Source of the DNA: Eimeria necatrix
Lineage: Eukaryota > Apicomplexa > Conoidasida > Eucoccidiorida > Eimeriidae
Direction of reading: 5' to 3'
Length of the DNA stretch: 18,533 nt
Assembly: GCF_000499385.1 (NCBI RefSeq)
Contig: NW_013654564.1
Location: forward strand, 1-18,533
In this document: positions 1 to 8,293 of the stretch, in pieces
Layout: each line of letters opens with the position of its first letter
How positions within the stretch are numbered: position 1 is the stretch's first letter
Program-made: the position numbers and the translations under genes
The notes under the pieces: model-generated
The model's database searches: none
The model's input: the letters and a program-made list of their open reading frames with translations, nothing else
Told to the model about the DNA's origin: nothing

Positions 1-116
1 GCTGCTGCTGCTGTTGTTGCCACTAACGCTGCTGCTGCTGCTGCTGCGGCGGCTGCTGCTGCTGCTGCTGCTGCTGCGGCTGCTGCTGCTGCCGCTGTCG
101 CTGCTGCTGCTGCAAG
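1..116. repeat. (CTG)n / (CAG)n tract at window edge
   Basis: Imperfect CTG trinucleotide repeat running off the left edge. It could be the end of a homopolymer-coding exon of a gene outside the window, or non-coding. Nothing decides between these. Confidence 0.8.
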
Positions 117-139
117 AGACCTCTCGCTCTTGCTATGTG

Positions 140-640
140 TAGCTATGAGGAGCTGCAGGTCGCAGCTAGCTGTAGCTGCCTCTACCGAGCAGCAGCTAGC
201 TGCAGCTAGCTACAGCTAGCTACAGGTAGCTGCAGCTAGCTACAGCTAGCTACAGCTAGCTACAGGTAGCTGCAGCTAGCTACAGCTAGCTACAGCTAGC
301 TACAGGTAGCTGCAGCTAGCTAAAGCTAGCTACAGCTAGCTACAGGTAGCTGCAGCTAGCTACAGCTAGCTACAGCTAGCTACAGGTAGCTGCAGCTAGC
401 TGTTTCTAGGTGTAGCCAGCTGTAGCTTGCTACAGCTAGATGCGGCTAGCTAAGGGCTAGCTGTGGCTAGCTGTTGCTGCTTGCAGCTAGCTGTAGTTAC
501 CTGCAGCTAGCTGCAGCTCGCTGTAGTTAGCAGTAGCTGGCCGCAGCTAGCTGGAGCCACTTGTAGCTAGCTGTAGCTAGCTGTAGCTAGCTGCAGCTAG
601 CTGCAGCTAGCTGGAGCCACTTGTAGCTAGCTGACTTACT
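140..640. repeat. AGCT-type satellite with 10-bp unit and 40-bp higher-order period
   Basis: The stretch is built of 10-bp units such as TACAGCTAGC, TACAGGTAGC and TGCAGCTAGC. From 231 to 390 the units follow a strict order (TGC-, TAC-, TAC-, then the GGTAGC variant), so the GGTAGC unit recurs at 261, 301, 341 and 381. That is four copies of a 40-bp higher-order repeat, one with a TAAAGCTAGC variant. From about 400 to 640 the units degrade. No reading frame is maintained. Confidence 0.85.
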
Positions 641-923
641 TCGAGTGAGCTGGGGCAGCAGCGGAGGATAAGAAATTAATAAAACTGTTTTTAAAAGATT
701 TTAAAAAATGATTTAAAAATAAAAAAAGAAGATTTCAGGACAACGGCTTGTGGTATTGAGGTGTCGATACACCTCGTAAAGGCACGGAAACTAGGGTTTA
801 GGGTTTAGGGTTTAGGGTTTAGGGTTTAGGGTTTGGGCCTGCAAGAGCAGAGAGTACTGCAGCACTAGAGATAAAGACAGCAACACCGGCTAGACAGAGG
901 ACCAGCAGCAACAGCAGCAGAAG

Positions 924-957
<34 letters not shown>

Positions 958-1276
958 GCAGCAGCAGCAGCAGCAGCTGCAGCCAACGGCGGCAGCATGC
1001 AGGGAAGTGTTTGTTAGAGTTGGTGGGTCATTTTCGTTAAAATTTTGTTTTTTTTGTAAATAAAATCAAATAGAAGAAATAAAAAGAATAAATAAAGTGT
1101 TTTCATTCCGTTTTCGAGCGGCTTGGTCGAAGCGCTGCGCGCATGCGTCGGGTGTACAGACAGCTGCGAGCGGCGCGAGGCGATCTGGCGGCGAAATCGG
1201 CGAAATGGAGTTTAATTTTGAATTAAAAATGAAATTAAATGATTTAATTGGCAATTAATTCGCAAACAAGCCTCAA
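641..1276. other. Non-coding stretch with short repeats
   Basis: No convincing gene. It holds a GGTGT-CGA-TACACC variant of the palindromic element (760-773), a TTTAGGG array (about 792-834), CAG tracts (900-985) and an A/T-rich part with short open frames that look like noise. Confidence 0.6.
792..834 (+). repeat. Interstitial telomere-like array (TTTAGGG)n
   Basis: About six copies of TTTAGGG. In this window such arrays usually mark introns, so an exon could lie nearby, but none could be delimited. Confidence 0.9.
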
Positions 1277-1350
1277 ATGGCGCCTCCGGGGCTGCGGCCG
1301 CTGGCCGCGGGCGGCCCGCCGCGGCTGCGGACGCTGGGCGCAGCAGCTCA

Positions 1351-1364
1351 GGTGTACGTACACC
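1351..1364. promoter_or_regulatory. Palindromic element GGTGTACGTACACC, first exact copy
   Basis: Perfect 14-bp palindrome, extended here to AGGTGTACGTACACCT. Other exact copies begin at 3747, 3996, 9764, 9806, 9834, 9862, 9890, 10249, 10683, 10835, 10881, 11853, 11890 and 13851. Near copies lie at 760, 5447, 6589, 6621, 7972, 8546, 8576, 8764, 10221, 10435, 10938, 13603, 13835, 14034 and 15484. In the TBL2-like gene all copies are intronic. The role is unknown: a protein-binding site or a dispersed repeat are both possible. Confidence 0.6.
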
Positions 1365-1462
1365 TCAGCAGCCGCGCCCGCGCGCTGCAGCAGCAACTCT
1401 TCGGATTTGCAAAAGGACTTCCTGGAGAATCTGCGTGGCTGAAACCCTTAAAAGGAAAAGAA

Positions 1463-2896
1463 ATGAAGGAGTATTACTGGCCCAGCAAGTTCGACCTCCC
1501 CAGCTTCTCCGTGCAGCAGTACTTCGAGATGCAGGTAGGGTTTAGGGTTTAGGGTTTAGGGTTTAGGGTTTGGGGCTTGGGGCTTAGGGTTTGGGCTTTG
1601 CAACTCGGGGCTCCCCGCCGCGGACGAGGCAGCAGCGAGCCGAACACAAGGCCCTGGGGTTTAGGGTCTGGGGTCTAGGGTTTAGGGTTTAGGGTTTAGG
1701 GTTTAGGGTTTAGGGTTTAGGGTTTAGGGTTTGGGTGTTTGAAGGCGCTGCGGTACGCCCCGAAGCAGACGCACCCTGCGCTGCTGGCCCTTTCTCGTTT
1801 GCTGCTGCTGCTGACTCAGAAGCAGCAGCAAATTAAAAAGCTGCTGCAGCAGCTCGACGCAGAACTGCTCGCCGAAAACCCTACTTTGCAAGACCTGCAT
1901 GCGTAAACCCTAAACCCTAAACCCTAAACCCTAGCAGCTCTGCGTCGAGCTGCTGCAGCAGCTCGACGCAGAACTGCTCGCCGAAAACCCTACTTTGCAA
2001 GACCTGCACGCGTAAACCCTAAACCCTAAACCCTAAACCCTAAACCCTGGCGCTGGGCAGCGGCTCGCGCTGTGCGCGTCTAAACGCCTGGACCGCAAAC
2101 CCTAAACCCTAAACCCTTGAGGGAATACCCTCTGGGATACTAGCCTGCTAGACTCGGCTGAAGGGCCAAGGATGTAGGGTTTAGGGTTTAGGGTTTAGGG
2201 TTTAGGGTTTAGGGTTTGTGCTGCAGGCTCTACAACTCCCTCTTCTTTGATGATCCTCTTAGCGGCGTGGTGCCGCAGCAAAGGCCCTGGCGGTGGACAG
2301 ACAAGATGCAGCCCGAAGCGCGTGAGGGTTTAGGGTTTAGGGTTTAGGGTTTAGGGTTTGGGGTATAGGGTTTAGGGTTTAGAGTTTAGGGTTTGCGGGG
2401 AACGAGGGCTAGGGCTAAGGCGAAGAAGCAGACAAGAGAGCTCTGCATTAGGGTTTATGCCACGCAGCCCGGCAGCCAGCTCTTAGGGTTTAGGGTTTAG
2501 GGTTTAGGGTTTAGGGTTTAGGGTTTGTGAGCAGTTCTCGCTTTGCTGGAGAGGTCTGCCAACATGGAGGGGAAGGTGGAGGAGTTTGAACAAAACCTCA
2601 GAGAGGCCACCGAATGCCAGTAAACCCTAAACCCTAAACCCTAAACCCTAGGGCCGCTAAACCCTAAACCCTAAACCCTACGACCTCTAGAACCTAAACC
2701 CTCAACGCTCACTGGGTCGCAGAGAGCGGCGCTGCGTGCGCTCCAAACGCCAAACCCTAAACCCTAAACCCTAAACCCTAAACCCTAATTTGGCGTGTTT
2801 GTTGTCAGATCGACGGCGGAGTTGAAGGCTTTTCTGAATCAAAAAGCAGCAAAAGGGCTTCACCCTGCTGCTGCCTGCTGCTCCTTGCAGCTATAA
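1463..2896 (+). CDS. Uncharacterised multi-exon protein, helical and Gln/Leu-rich
   Basis: I do not recognise this protein. Five segments join in phase: 1463-1534, 1745-1902, 2227-2321, 2535-2619 and 2809-2896, giving 165 residues to a TAA. Donors are gtaggg, gtaaac, gtgagg and gtaaac; most acceptors are of the TGCAG, GCAG or GTCAG type, the first being a weaker GAAG. The first exon reads MKEYYWPSKFDLPSF and the second has a coiled-coil-like LLTQKQQQIKKLLQQLDAEL. The third has LYNSLFFDDPL and the fourth the helical ERSANMEGKVEEFEQNLREA. Phase matches at all four junctions, which supports the model. The start is uncertain, as the frame is open back to 1277. The end is uncertain too: a strong donor GTAAGT at 2911 suggests an intron ending at 2890, a micro-exon 2891-2910, and continuation into the run-rich exon at 3474. 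A resemblance to the coiled coils of FG nucleoporins crossed my mind but is too weak to use. Confidence 0.6.
1535..1744 (+). repeat. Telomere-like intron, TTTAGGG orientation
   Basis: Intron 1 of the uncharacterised gene. It opens with gtagggtttaggg, so the repeat itself supplies the donor, and holds two TTTAGGG arrays in the same orientation around a 90-bp unique core. Confidence 0.75.
1839..2013 (+). repeat. Direct duplication of an exon 3' end with its donor
   Basis: Positions 1839-1904 (end of exon 2 plus the GT donor) recur at 1948-2013 with a single T-to-C difference, silent in the exon frame. The offset is 109 bp and both copies run into AAACCCT repeats. The second copy is not in frame if spliced from the first donor, so it is probably intronic debris or an assembly artefact. 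Confidence 0.85.
1903..2226 (+). repeat. Telomere-like intron with inverted arms
   Basis: Begins gtaaaccctaaaccc and ends with TTTAGGG repeats before TGTGCTGCAG. The two ends are complementary. It also contains the exon duplication and two further AAACCCT arrays. Confidence 0.7.
1939..1972. repeat. 34-bp perfect palindrome
   Basis: Perfect inverted repeat with no spacer, centred on CTGCAG between 1955 and 1956. It sits exactly where the duplicated exon piece begins, with its left arm being the reverse complement of the exon sequence. Confidence 0.85.
2322..2534 (+). repeat. Telomere-like intron, TTTAGGG orientation throughout
   Basis: Donor gtgagggttt, acceptor gtttgtgagcag. TTTAGGG arrays lie at both ends in the same orientation, around a unique core of about 100 bp. 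Confidence 0.7.
2620..2808 (+). repeat. Telomere-like intron, AAACCCT orientation throughout
   Basis: Donor gtaaaccct, acceptor tttgttgtcag, with AAACCCT arrays near both ends and the middle. Confidence 0.7.
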
Positions 2897-2929
2897 GGCC
2901 CCCACCTTCCGTAAGTCTTTTGGGGGTAA

Positions 2930-3066
2930 TTTTTAATTAATTAATTAATTAATTAATTATTATTTAAATCTATTTTATTTATTTATTTAAATTCATATTA
3001 GTTATTTATTTATTTATTTATTTAAATTCATATTAGTTATTTATTTATTTATTTATTTAAATTTAT

Positions 3067-3106
<40 letters not shown>

Positions 3107-3360
3107 TTTGCTGTTCATTTGCTGCACGTCTTTGCTATTTGTGTGTTTTATTATTTAGTTTTTTTTCTGTTGCGAATTCCATTTATTGCTATTTATTAAT
3201 TTATTTATTTATTATTTAATATTTATTTATTTACTAATTATCATTTATTATTTATTATTTACCATTTATTATTTATTTATTTATTATTTACTTCTTATTT
3301 GTTGATTATTTATTATTTATTATTTATTATTTATTATTTATTATTTATTATTTATTTTGT
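2930..3360. repeat. (TTTA)n / (TTAA)n low-complexity tract
   Basis: Almost pure TTTA and TTAA repeats. A unit of about 37 bp (AAATTCATATTAG followed by TTTATTTATTT) recurs three times near 2985-3075. It lies between a GTAAGT donor (2911) and a TTTGCTGCAG acceptor (3463-3473), so it is probably the body of an intron. Confidence 0.85.
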
Positions 3361-3473
3361 TTATTACGATCAAGTTGTGGGCCCTTTTAAAGAATTAAGA
3401 ATTAAATTGGAGTTTGAAATAAAAGCAAAATTTGTTTTATTTGTGCTGCTGAGTTCTTTGCTGCAGCGGGACC

Positions 3474-3480
3474 TCCCAGT

Positions 3481-3527
<47 letters not shown>

Positions 3528-3619
3528 GGAGGCAGCCGGGGACGACAGAGCCGTGGCTCGGTCGCGGCTGCTGTGTCGCGCTGCTGAAGCTGCAGCAGCA
3601 GCTGCTGCAGCCCCCCCAG

Positions 3620-3653
<34 letters not shown>

Positions 3654-4083
3654 TCCAGCAGCAGCTGCTGCTGCGGGGCGCAGCAGCAAAAGAGCTGCTG
3701 CGCCTCCGAGGGGCCCCGTGGCGCTGGGGCTGCTGCAGGGCCGCGGGGTGTACGTACACCGCGTGCTGCTGCGGGGGCCGCTGGGGCGGGCGGAGGCGCA
3801 GCAGCAGCAGCAGCAGCAGCAGCAGGCGCAGCAGCAGCTGCAGCAGGCGCTGCAGCAAGCCCCGCAGCTAGCTAGCTACCTGGCAGCTAGCCACCGCTTC
3901 CTAGATCCTCTCTTCAAAAGAAAAAGACTTTCTTTTCTCGACAGACTTTCCAGAAGAAAAATAAAAAGCGAAAAAGAAATTCAACTCAAGTCCCAGGTGT
4001 ACGTACACCCCGCAGACGCCCTGCCCTCCTTCCCCACCAACAAGGGCCAACTCGCCCGCCGCTGGCCCTCCCCCTTCCACTAG
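3474..4083 (+). CDS. Candidate homopolymer-rich exon, Ala/Gln runs
   Basis: Follows a good polypyrimidine-TGCAG acceptor. If joined to the 2891-2910 micro-exon, the phase opens a frame starting GPPSAAAA. It carries three Ala runs and then Q-rich QQAQQQLQQALQQAPQ, followed by a basic segment FLDPLFKRKRLSFLDRLSR, and stops at 4081-4083. The palindromic element occurs twice inside (3747, 3996). At 3996 it directly follows CCCAG, so it could equally be a splice donor that ends the exon. The +1 frame (Gln) and reverse strand are also open because of the CAG repeat; I favour the Ala frame for phase and for the basic segment. Function unknown. Confidence 0.4.
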
Positions 4084-4104
4084 CTTTCTCCCTTCACCCA
4101 AATT

Positions 4105-4146
4105 AGGGTTTAGGGTTTAGGGTTTAGGGTTTAGGGTTTAGGGTTT
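4105..4146 (+). repeat. Interstitial telomere-like array (TTTAGGG)n
   Basis: About six copies of TTTAGGG directly before the exon-like island at 4142. Confidence 0.9.
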
Positions 4147-4230
4147 CGGCTGGCGGGCCGGGCTGCGACGCGGGTTCTTTCGACGGCGGACACGGGGGGC
4201 TTCGTCTTTTCCTGCGCCAAAAAGGAATGG
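4142..4230 (+). CDS. Exon-like island, possible beta-propeller strand
   Basis: Between a TTTAGGG array and an AGCT satellite lies a unique stretch with an open frame reading RLAGRAATRVLSTADTGG and then FVFSCAKKEW. The alternating hydrophobics and the small-residue turn resemble one WD40-type blade, and the placement between intron-type repeats fits an exon. Acceptor and donor are not clear: the right edge would be a GC donor at the start of the satellite. It could belong to a + strand gene that also includes the islands at 4585 and 7748, but I could not link them. Confidence 0.25.
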
Positions 4231-4541
4231 CTAGCTAGCTAGCTAGCCAGCTAGCTAGCTAGCTAGCTAGCTATCTGGCTAGCTAGCTGATTAGCTAGTT
4301 AGCTGATTAGCTAGCCAGCTAGCTAGCTAGCTGGCTAGCTAGCTGGTTAGCTAGCTGTCTAGCTAGCTGCTTAGCTAGCTAGCTGGCTAGCTAGCTGGCT
4401 AGCACTGCCAGCCGTCAAACCTGTTGATAGGCAGGCACCTGCTGCCAAGCTGGCCAGCTGGCTAGCTAGCCAGTTAGTTGGCTAGCTAGCCAGCTAGCCA
4501 GCTAGCTAGCCAGCTAGCTGGCTAGCTGGACAGCTGGCTGG
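4231..4541. repeat. AGCT satellite (GCTA)n
   Basis: Dense (AGCT)n with CCAGCTAGC and TTAGCTAGC variants, interrupted by about 60 bp of unique sequence near 4405-4455. Confidence 0.9.
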
Positions 4542-4584
4542 CGGAGTTGTCGGCCTCTGCTTTTTGTGAGCCTTTCCTTAACAG

Positions 4585-4654
4585 GAAGAACTTGAAAGCC
4601 TTAAAAAAGAAGCAAAAGATGCAAACCCTGCACTGCTGCTGCATCTGCTGCTGC

Positions 4655-4698
<44 letters not shown>

Positions 4699-4713
4699 CA
4701 GCTGACTCTATAG
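4585..4713 (+). CDS. Exon-like island, charged helix then Leu run
   Basis: A CCTTTCCTTAACAG acceptor is followed by an open frame EELESLKKEAKDANPALLLH, then a CTG-encoded Leu run, with a stop at 4711-4713. The first 17 residues look like a real helix; the Leu run is probably out of frame or non-coding. The reverse strand of 4601-4798 competes. It reads GGGFIAQSERDILGRGRLSI followed by an Ala run, which also looks protein-like. Both cannot be trusted at once, and no neighbouring exon was found for either. Confidence 0.25.
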
Positions 4714-4815
4714 AGAGTCTCCCCCTTCCTAATATATCTCTTTCGCTTTGTGCGATAAAGCCGCCGCCTCTTATTTGTTTGCCAGCTTCTATTGGCAAAC
4801 AAATTTAAACCCATT

Positions 4816-4945
4816 AGGGGCCCCCAGGGGGCCCCCGGGGGCCCCCAGGGGGCCCCCTGGGGGCCCCCAGGGGCCCCCCGGGGGCCCCCGGGGGCTCCCA
4901 GGGGCCCCCCAGCAGCCCACAGGGGCCCCCGGGGGGCCCCACAGG
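4816..4945. repeat. GGGGGCCCCC palindromic GC block
   Basis: Alternating runs of G and C (GGGGGCCCCC, CAGGGGGCCCC), self-complementary at many offsets. A similar block is inside the AP2 gene at 17676-17815. Here it opens a collagen-like Gly-Pro-Ala frame on both strands, which I treat as a composition effect. Confidence 0.8.
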
Positions 4946-4976
4946 AAGCCCCCAGCAGTGGCAGCGAAAAGGACGG

Positions 4977-5024
4977 AGCAGCAGCTGCTGCTGCAGCCGC
5001 TGCTGCAGCTGCTGCTGCAACTCG

Positions 5025-5057
<33 letters not shown>
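4977..5057. repeat. (CTG)n tract
   Basis: CTG repeats with CAG interruptions, directly right of the GC block. Possibly an Ala run of a lost or unresolved gene. Confidence 0.85.
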
Positions 5058-5059
<2 letters not shown>

Positions 5060-5063
5060 TGGG

Positions 5064-5222
5064 GCCTGGAAGGCCCCTGGGGGCCCTTGTCTGGAGGTTA
5101 ATAATGTCTTTTAATTATTTTTTCTGATTTTGCAAAACAAATTAAATAAATAATTTAATTTAATTATATTTAAATCTTTCAAATGAACTCGAAAGCGCAG
5201 AAAGCTGGCAGCAGCAGCAGCA

Positions 5223-5254
<32 letters not shown>

Positions 5255-5562
5255 ATGCGCCGTCGGCTGCAGCCAGTGGGGCTTGAAGCAAATTTGCAAC
5301 TTCAGAATTGTTCTTTTTGACATTTGATTTAATTATTTTATTTTTTTTTAATTTTAAATTAATTCAATTTATTTTATTTCAATTAAAAAAGAAATTCATT
5401 TTTTTTGCTCTTCTCCCCTGCAGCGCTTGTTTGCGCTGATACAGAGGCTGTACATACACCCCAAACCCTAAACCCTAAACCCTAAACCCTAAACCCTAAA
5501 CTAGGCGAATATTAGCGCAAATAGTATGCACAGATAACAATCAATTGTGTGTGCACGCATTT
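5064..5562. other. A/T-rich non-coding stretch with small repeats
   Basis: Holds an inverted (CAG)5-(CTG)11 tract (5208-5254), A/T-rich sequence and an AAACCCT array (5463-5503). A short exon-like piece after CCCCTGCAG (5424-5446, reading RLFALIQ) runs straight into a variant palindromic element. It is too short to call as a gene. Confidence 0.5.
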
Positions 5563-6030
5563 AGCTAGCCAGCCCTAAGAGAGGCTAGCCAGCTAGCTAG
5601 CTAGCTGGTTAGCTAGCTAGCCAGTTAACTCGCTGACTAGCCAGCCAGCTAGCTAGCTAGCCATCTAGCTAGCTAGTTATTCGTCCCCGCCTCTAGCTTG
5701 CTAGCTAGCTAGCTAGCTAGATGAGTAAGAAGCCAATTGACCGTTAGATAACTAGTTGATTAAACTTCATCTGTTTACACAAATATATGAATATAAATAT
5801 GTAAATATATAAATATATAAATTTATATATAGATTTATATATAGCTTGCTTTGCTTTTTATTTATTTATTTATTTGCACTTTTTAATGGCAGCCAGTGGC
5901 AGCCTCCGAGCTGGCCTAGCCATCTCAGTAGCCCCACAGCTAGCTAGCTAGCTAGCTAGCTAGCTACCTAGCTGACTAGCTAACTAGATTCGCGAGCAAA
6001 GAGTTAGCTAATTATCTAGCTAGCTAGCTA
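5563..6030. repeat. AGCT satellite blocks with A/T-rich interruption
   Basis: AGCT repeats at 5563-5723 and 5938-6030, separated by A/T-rich DNA with a TTTA tract (5858-5875). No gene seen. Confidence 0.85.
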
Positions 6031-6059
6031 GCTGTTTGACTGTTTGTTGCTAGCTTGGC

Positions 6060-6430
6060 AGGCGTGGCTAGCTAGCTGCTGCTGCTTCTCGCTAGCTAGC
6101 CAGGCCTGGCTAGCTAGCTGCTGCTGCTTCTCGCTAGCTAGCCAGGCCTGGCTAGCTGCGGCTGCCCCGGCTTGCCCCAGCTAGCCAGGATGAGCTGCCT
6201 CAGATGGCCACAGTTCGCTGCAGCTAGCCACAGCTAGCTGCAGCTAGCCAAAAGCATCCCCCAGCTAGCCAGCCAGAAGTAGTTCCTGCTAGCCATAGCT
6301 AGCCTCAGCTAGCTGCAGCTAGCTGGAGCTACACGCAGCTAGCCGTAGCTAGCTCCAGCTAGCCGCAGCTAGCTCCAGCTAGCCGCAGCTAGCTCCGGCT
6401 AGCCGCAGCTAGCTCCAGCTAGCTGCAGCG
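6060..6430. repeat. AGCT satellite with 42-bp tandem unit
   Basis: 6065-6148 holds two identical 42-bp units (TGGCTAGCTAGCTGCTGCTG onward to CAGGCC) and the start of a third. The rest is a run of CAGCTAGCYNCAGCTAGCT units with a rough 20-bp period. Confidence 0.85.
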
Positions 6431-6760
6431 TTGCCGCTTGCTGCAGCGAAAGAAGACTTTAAACCCAACAAAGAAGCATTAAGACAATTCTCATCCAATT
6501 GAAGAAAAGGCATTCTATCAAAAAATGCGAAATTAACTTTTTGAAAAAATGCTTTTTTGTTTTTAAATAAACTTTGCATGCGTTTTGAGGTGTATGTACA
6601 CCCCGCTGGGCAAAACGCGGGGCGTACATACACCCCGTCTTTGCGCGTATTTGCCTTTTTGTGTAACTACTTTCTCAAATTAAAAATAAATAAATATCAA
6701 ATAAATGTAAAGTTAATGTAGTATTATATATATTATCTCTATGTACAAGCTTATATTAAC
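6431..6760. other. A/T-rich stretch, no gene seen
   Basis: No convincing exon on either strand. Its one notable item is the hairpin at 6589-6634. Confidence 0.5.
6589..6634. repeat. Inverted pair of variant palindromic elements
   Basis: Arms 6589-6606 and 6617-6634 (18 bp each) are reverse complements except for one base, with a 10-base spacer TGGGCAAAAC. Each arm is a variant of the palindromic element (GGTGTATGTACACC and its partner) extended by CCGC/GCGG. Confidence 0.75.
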
Positions 6761-6766
6761 TTTATG

Positions 6767-6797
<31 letters not shown>

Positions 6798-6885
6798 GTT
6801 TGTATATATATACCCATATATATATATATATATATTTATACATCTATATATATATAAACGTACAAATATATATATATATATACGC

Positions 6886-6923
<38 letters not shown>

Positions 6924-7530
6924 GCTTATATGTGCATACATATATATATATATATATAAGTTATATAATGAAGTAAACATTCATTAGCAAGGAATTGTTA
7001 AATCATATCTTTAAAAGTTTTGCATGCTGCTGCATGCAGCAGCAAAAGGCTTTTCTCTTGGGCTCCAAATACAATTAAAAATAAAAATGTAGATATAAAT
7101 ACAATTTATAAATATAAGTATACAAGTAAATATAAATATAAATATAAATATAAATATAAATATAAATATAAATATAAATATAAATATAAATATAAATACA
7201 AATGTAAGTGTAAATATAAATATAAGTAGAAACAAAATATAAACAACTGCGCTCAGGGGTATGTCCACCTCTCCGTTCCTTTTATTAATTCTTTTGCAGA
7301 TCAGCAAATTTACCATTTTTAATTTTGCTTTTTTTATTTAAAAATAAATTATTACATTATTTATTTATTAATTTGCGTATCAGTCTTTTAATTTAAGTGT
7401 TTATTTATTTCTTTACCCACTGGTCTTTTCTCTTCTTCTCATATATATATGAATATATATATGTATATATATGTATATATTTACATATATATATACTTAT
7501 ATATGTATATATGTATACATATAAATAAGT
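6761..7530. repeat. TA-rich low-complexity region with a duplicated 56-bp piece
   Basis: (TA)n at 6763-6957 and 7439-7526 and (AAATAT)n at 7090-7232. Tyr-Ile and Lys-Tyr open frames here are repeat artefacts. A unique piece at 6958-7013 recurs at 7527-7582 with a handful of mismatches, each time just right of a TA tract. The repeat module (TA tract plus unique tail) therefore appears to have been copied about 569 bp away. Confidence 0.8.
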
Positions 7531-7639
7531 TATATATTGAACTAAACATTCATTAGCAAGGAATTGTTAAATAATTTCTTTAGTGATGGATCTATTACTG
7601 AAGTTGTTGTTTCTTTGCTTCTTCGTTTCTTTACCATCC

Positions 7640-7672
7640 ATTTTTCGTTTTATTTATTTATTAATTCATCAT

Positions 7673-7707
<35 letters not shown>

Positions 7708-7720
7708 TTTTAATTTACTT
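7640..7720. repeat. (TTTA)n tract
   Basis: Pure TTTATTTA repeat ending shortly before the polypyrimidine tract and CCTAG at 7740-7747; looks like the end of an intron. Confidence 0.85.
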
Positions 7721-7747
7721 TTTATTTGCTGTCACTTCACCTCCTAG

Positions 7748-7827
7748 AGAAGTCCGGGGCTGTCTTTGTGTCGGCAGCGTTTGGCGACGGTGTCTGGACA
7801 TTGACGGTTCACGAATTCGGATTTTGA
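7748..7827 (+). CDS. Candidate terminal exon of an upstream + strand gene
   Basis: A good acceptor (pyrimidine-rich, CACTTCACCTCCTAG) is followed by two bases and the open frame KSGAVFVSAAFGDGVW, then TLTVHEFGF and TGA. The pattern of alternating hydrophobics looks like beta strands, in contrast to the repeat DNA on its left. The earlier exons were not identified; the islands at 4142 and 4585 are candidates. It lies about 470 bp before the TBL2-like start codon in the same direction. Confidence 0.35.
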
Positions 7828-8293
7828 ATTTGTTTTTATTTAAATTAAATTAAATTTGATTAAATTTAAATAAAAAAAAAACTAAATTAATAAAAAACAA
7901 AAAAAGCAAAAAAGAAAAAAGAAAAACGCTGAAAACGGCCGCTGCCGACGGGACGGCGGCACCGGACGCGGGGTGTATGTACAGCTGCTGCGCAAAGTCG
8001 AAGTTGAATTTCTTCTTTTTTCCACTTTTTTGAATTTCTTTTTCTTTTTGTTTTCTTTTTGTTTTCTTTTTTGACTGTAAGCCTCGAGAAGCCGCCGCGG
8101 GGCCGCTGCATGCGGAAGTCGGCGAGGCTTTTGGACTTGGCAGCTTTTCAAAGTTCAAAGTTGAAAAGTTGAATTCGAAATTCCAAACGAAAAAAAACAC
8201 AAGTCCGCGAGATCTGCAGCGCCGCGCCTCCGGCCTTTTGGCCGCAAAGAAGGGGCAAAGGAATGGAGGATTTAAATTTTCCTTTTTGAAAAA
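7828..8293. other. Likely promoter and 5' UTR of the TBL2-like gene
   Basis: A/T-rich DNA with two GC-rich islands, and a variant palindromic element at about 7972. No recognised core promoter motif was seen. Open frames on the minus strand (Phe/Lys-rich) look spurious. Confidence 0.35.

Noticed and set aside
3370..3858. Minus strand Cys/Ser/Leu and Ala frames over the CAG tracts
   Set aside because: Shadows of the CAG repeat; no splice signals or non-repeat protein-like sequence on that strand.
4792..5127. Collagen-like Gly-Pro-Ala protein
   Set aside because: The G/C palindromic block gives this on both strands; the flanks are not protein-like in the same frame.
6762..6987. Tyr/Ile open frames on both strands
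   Set aside because: They are translations of a (TA)n tract, with no codon structure or splice context.
7011..7316. Phe/Ile and Lys/Tyr open frames
   Set aside because: Produced by the (AAATAT)n repeat.
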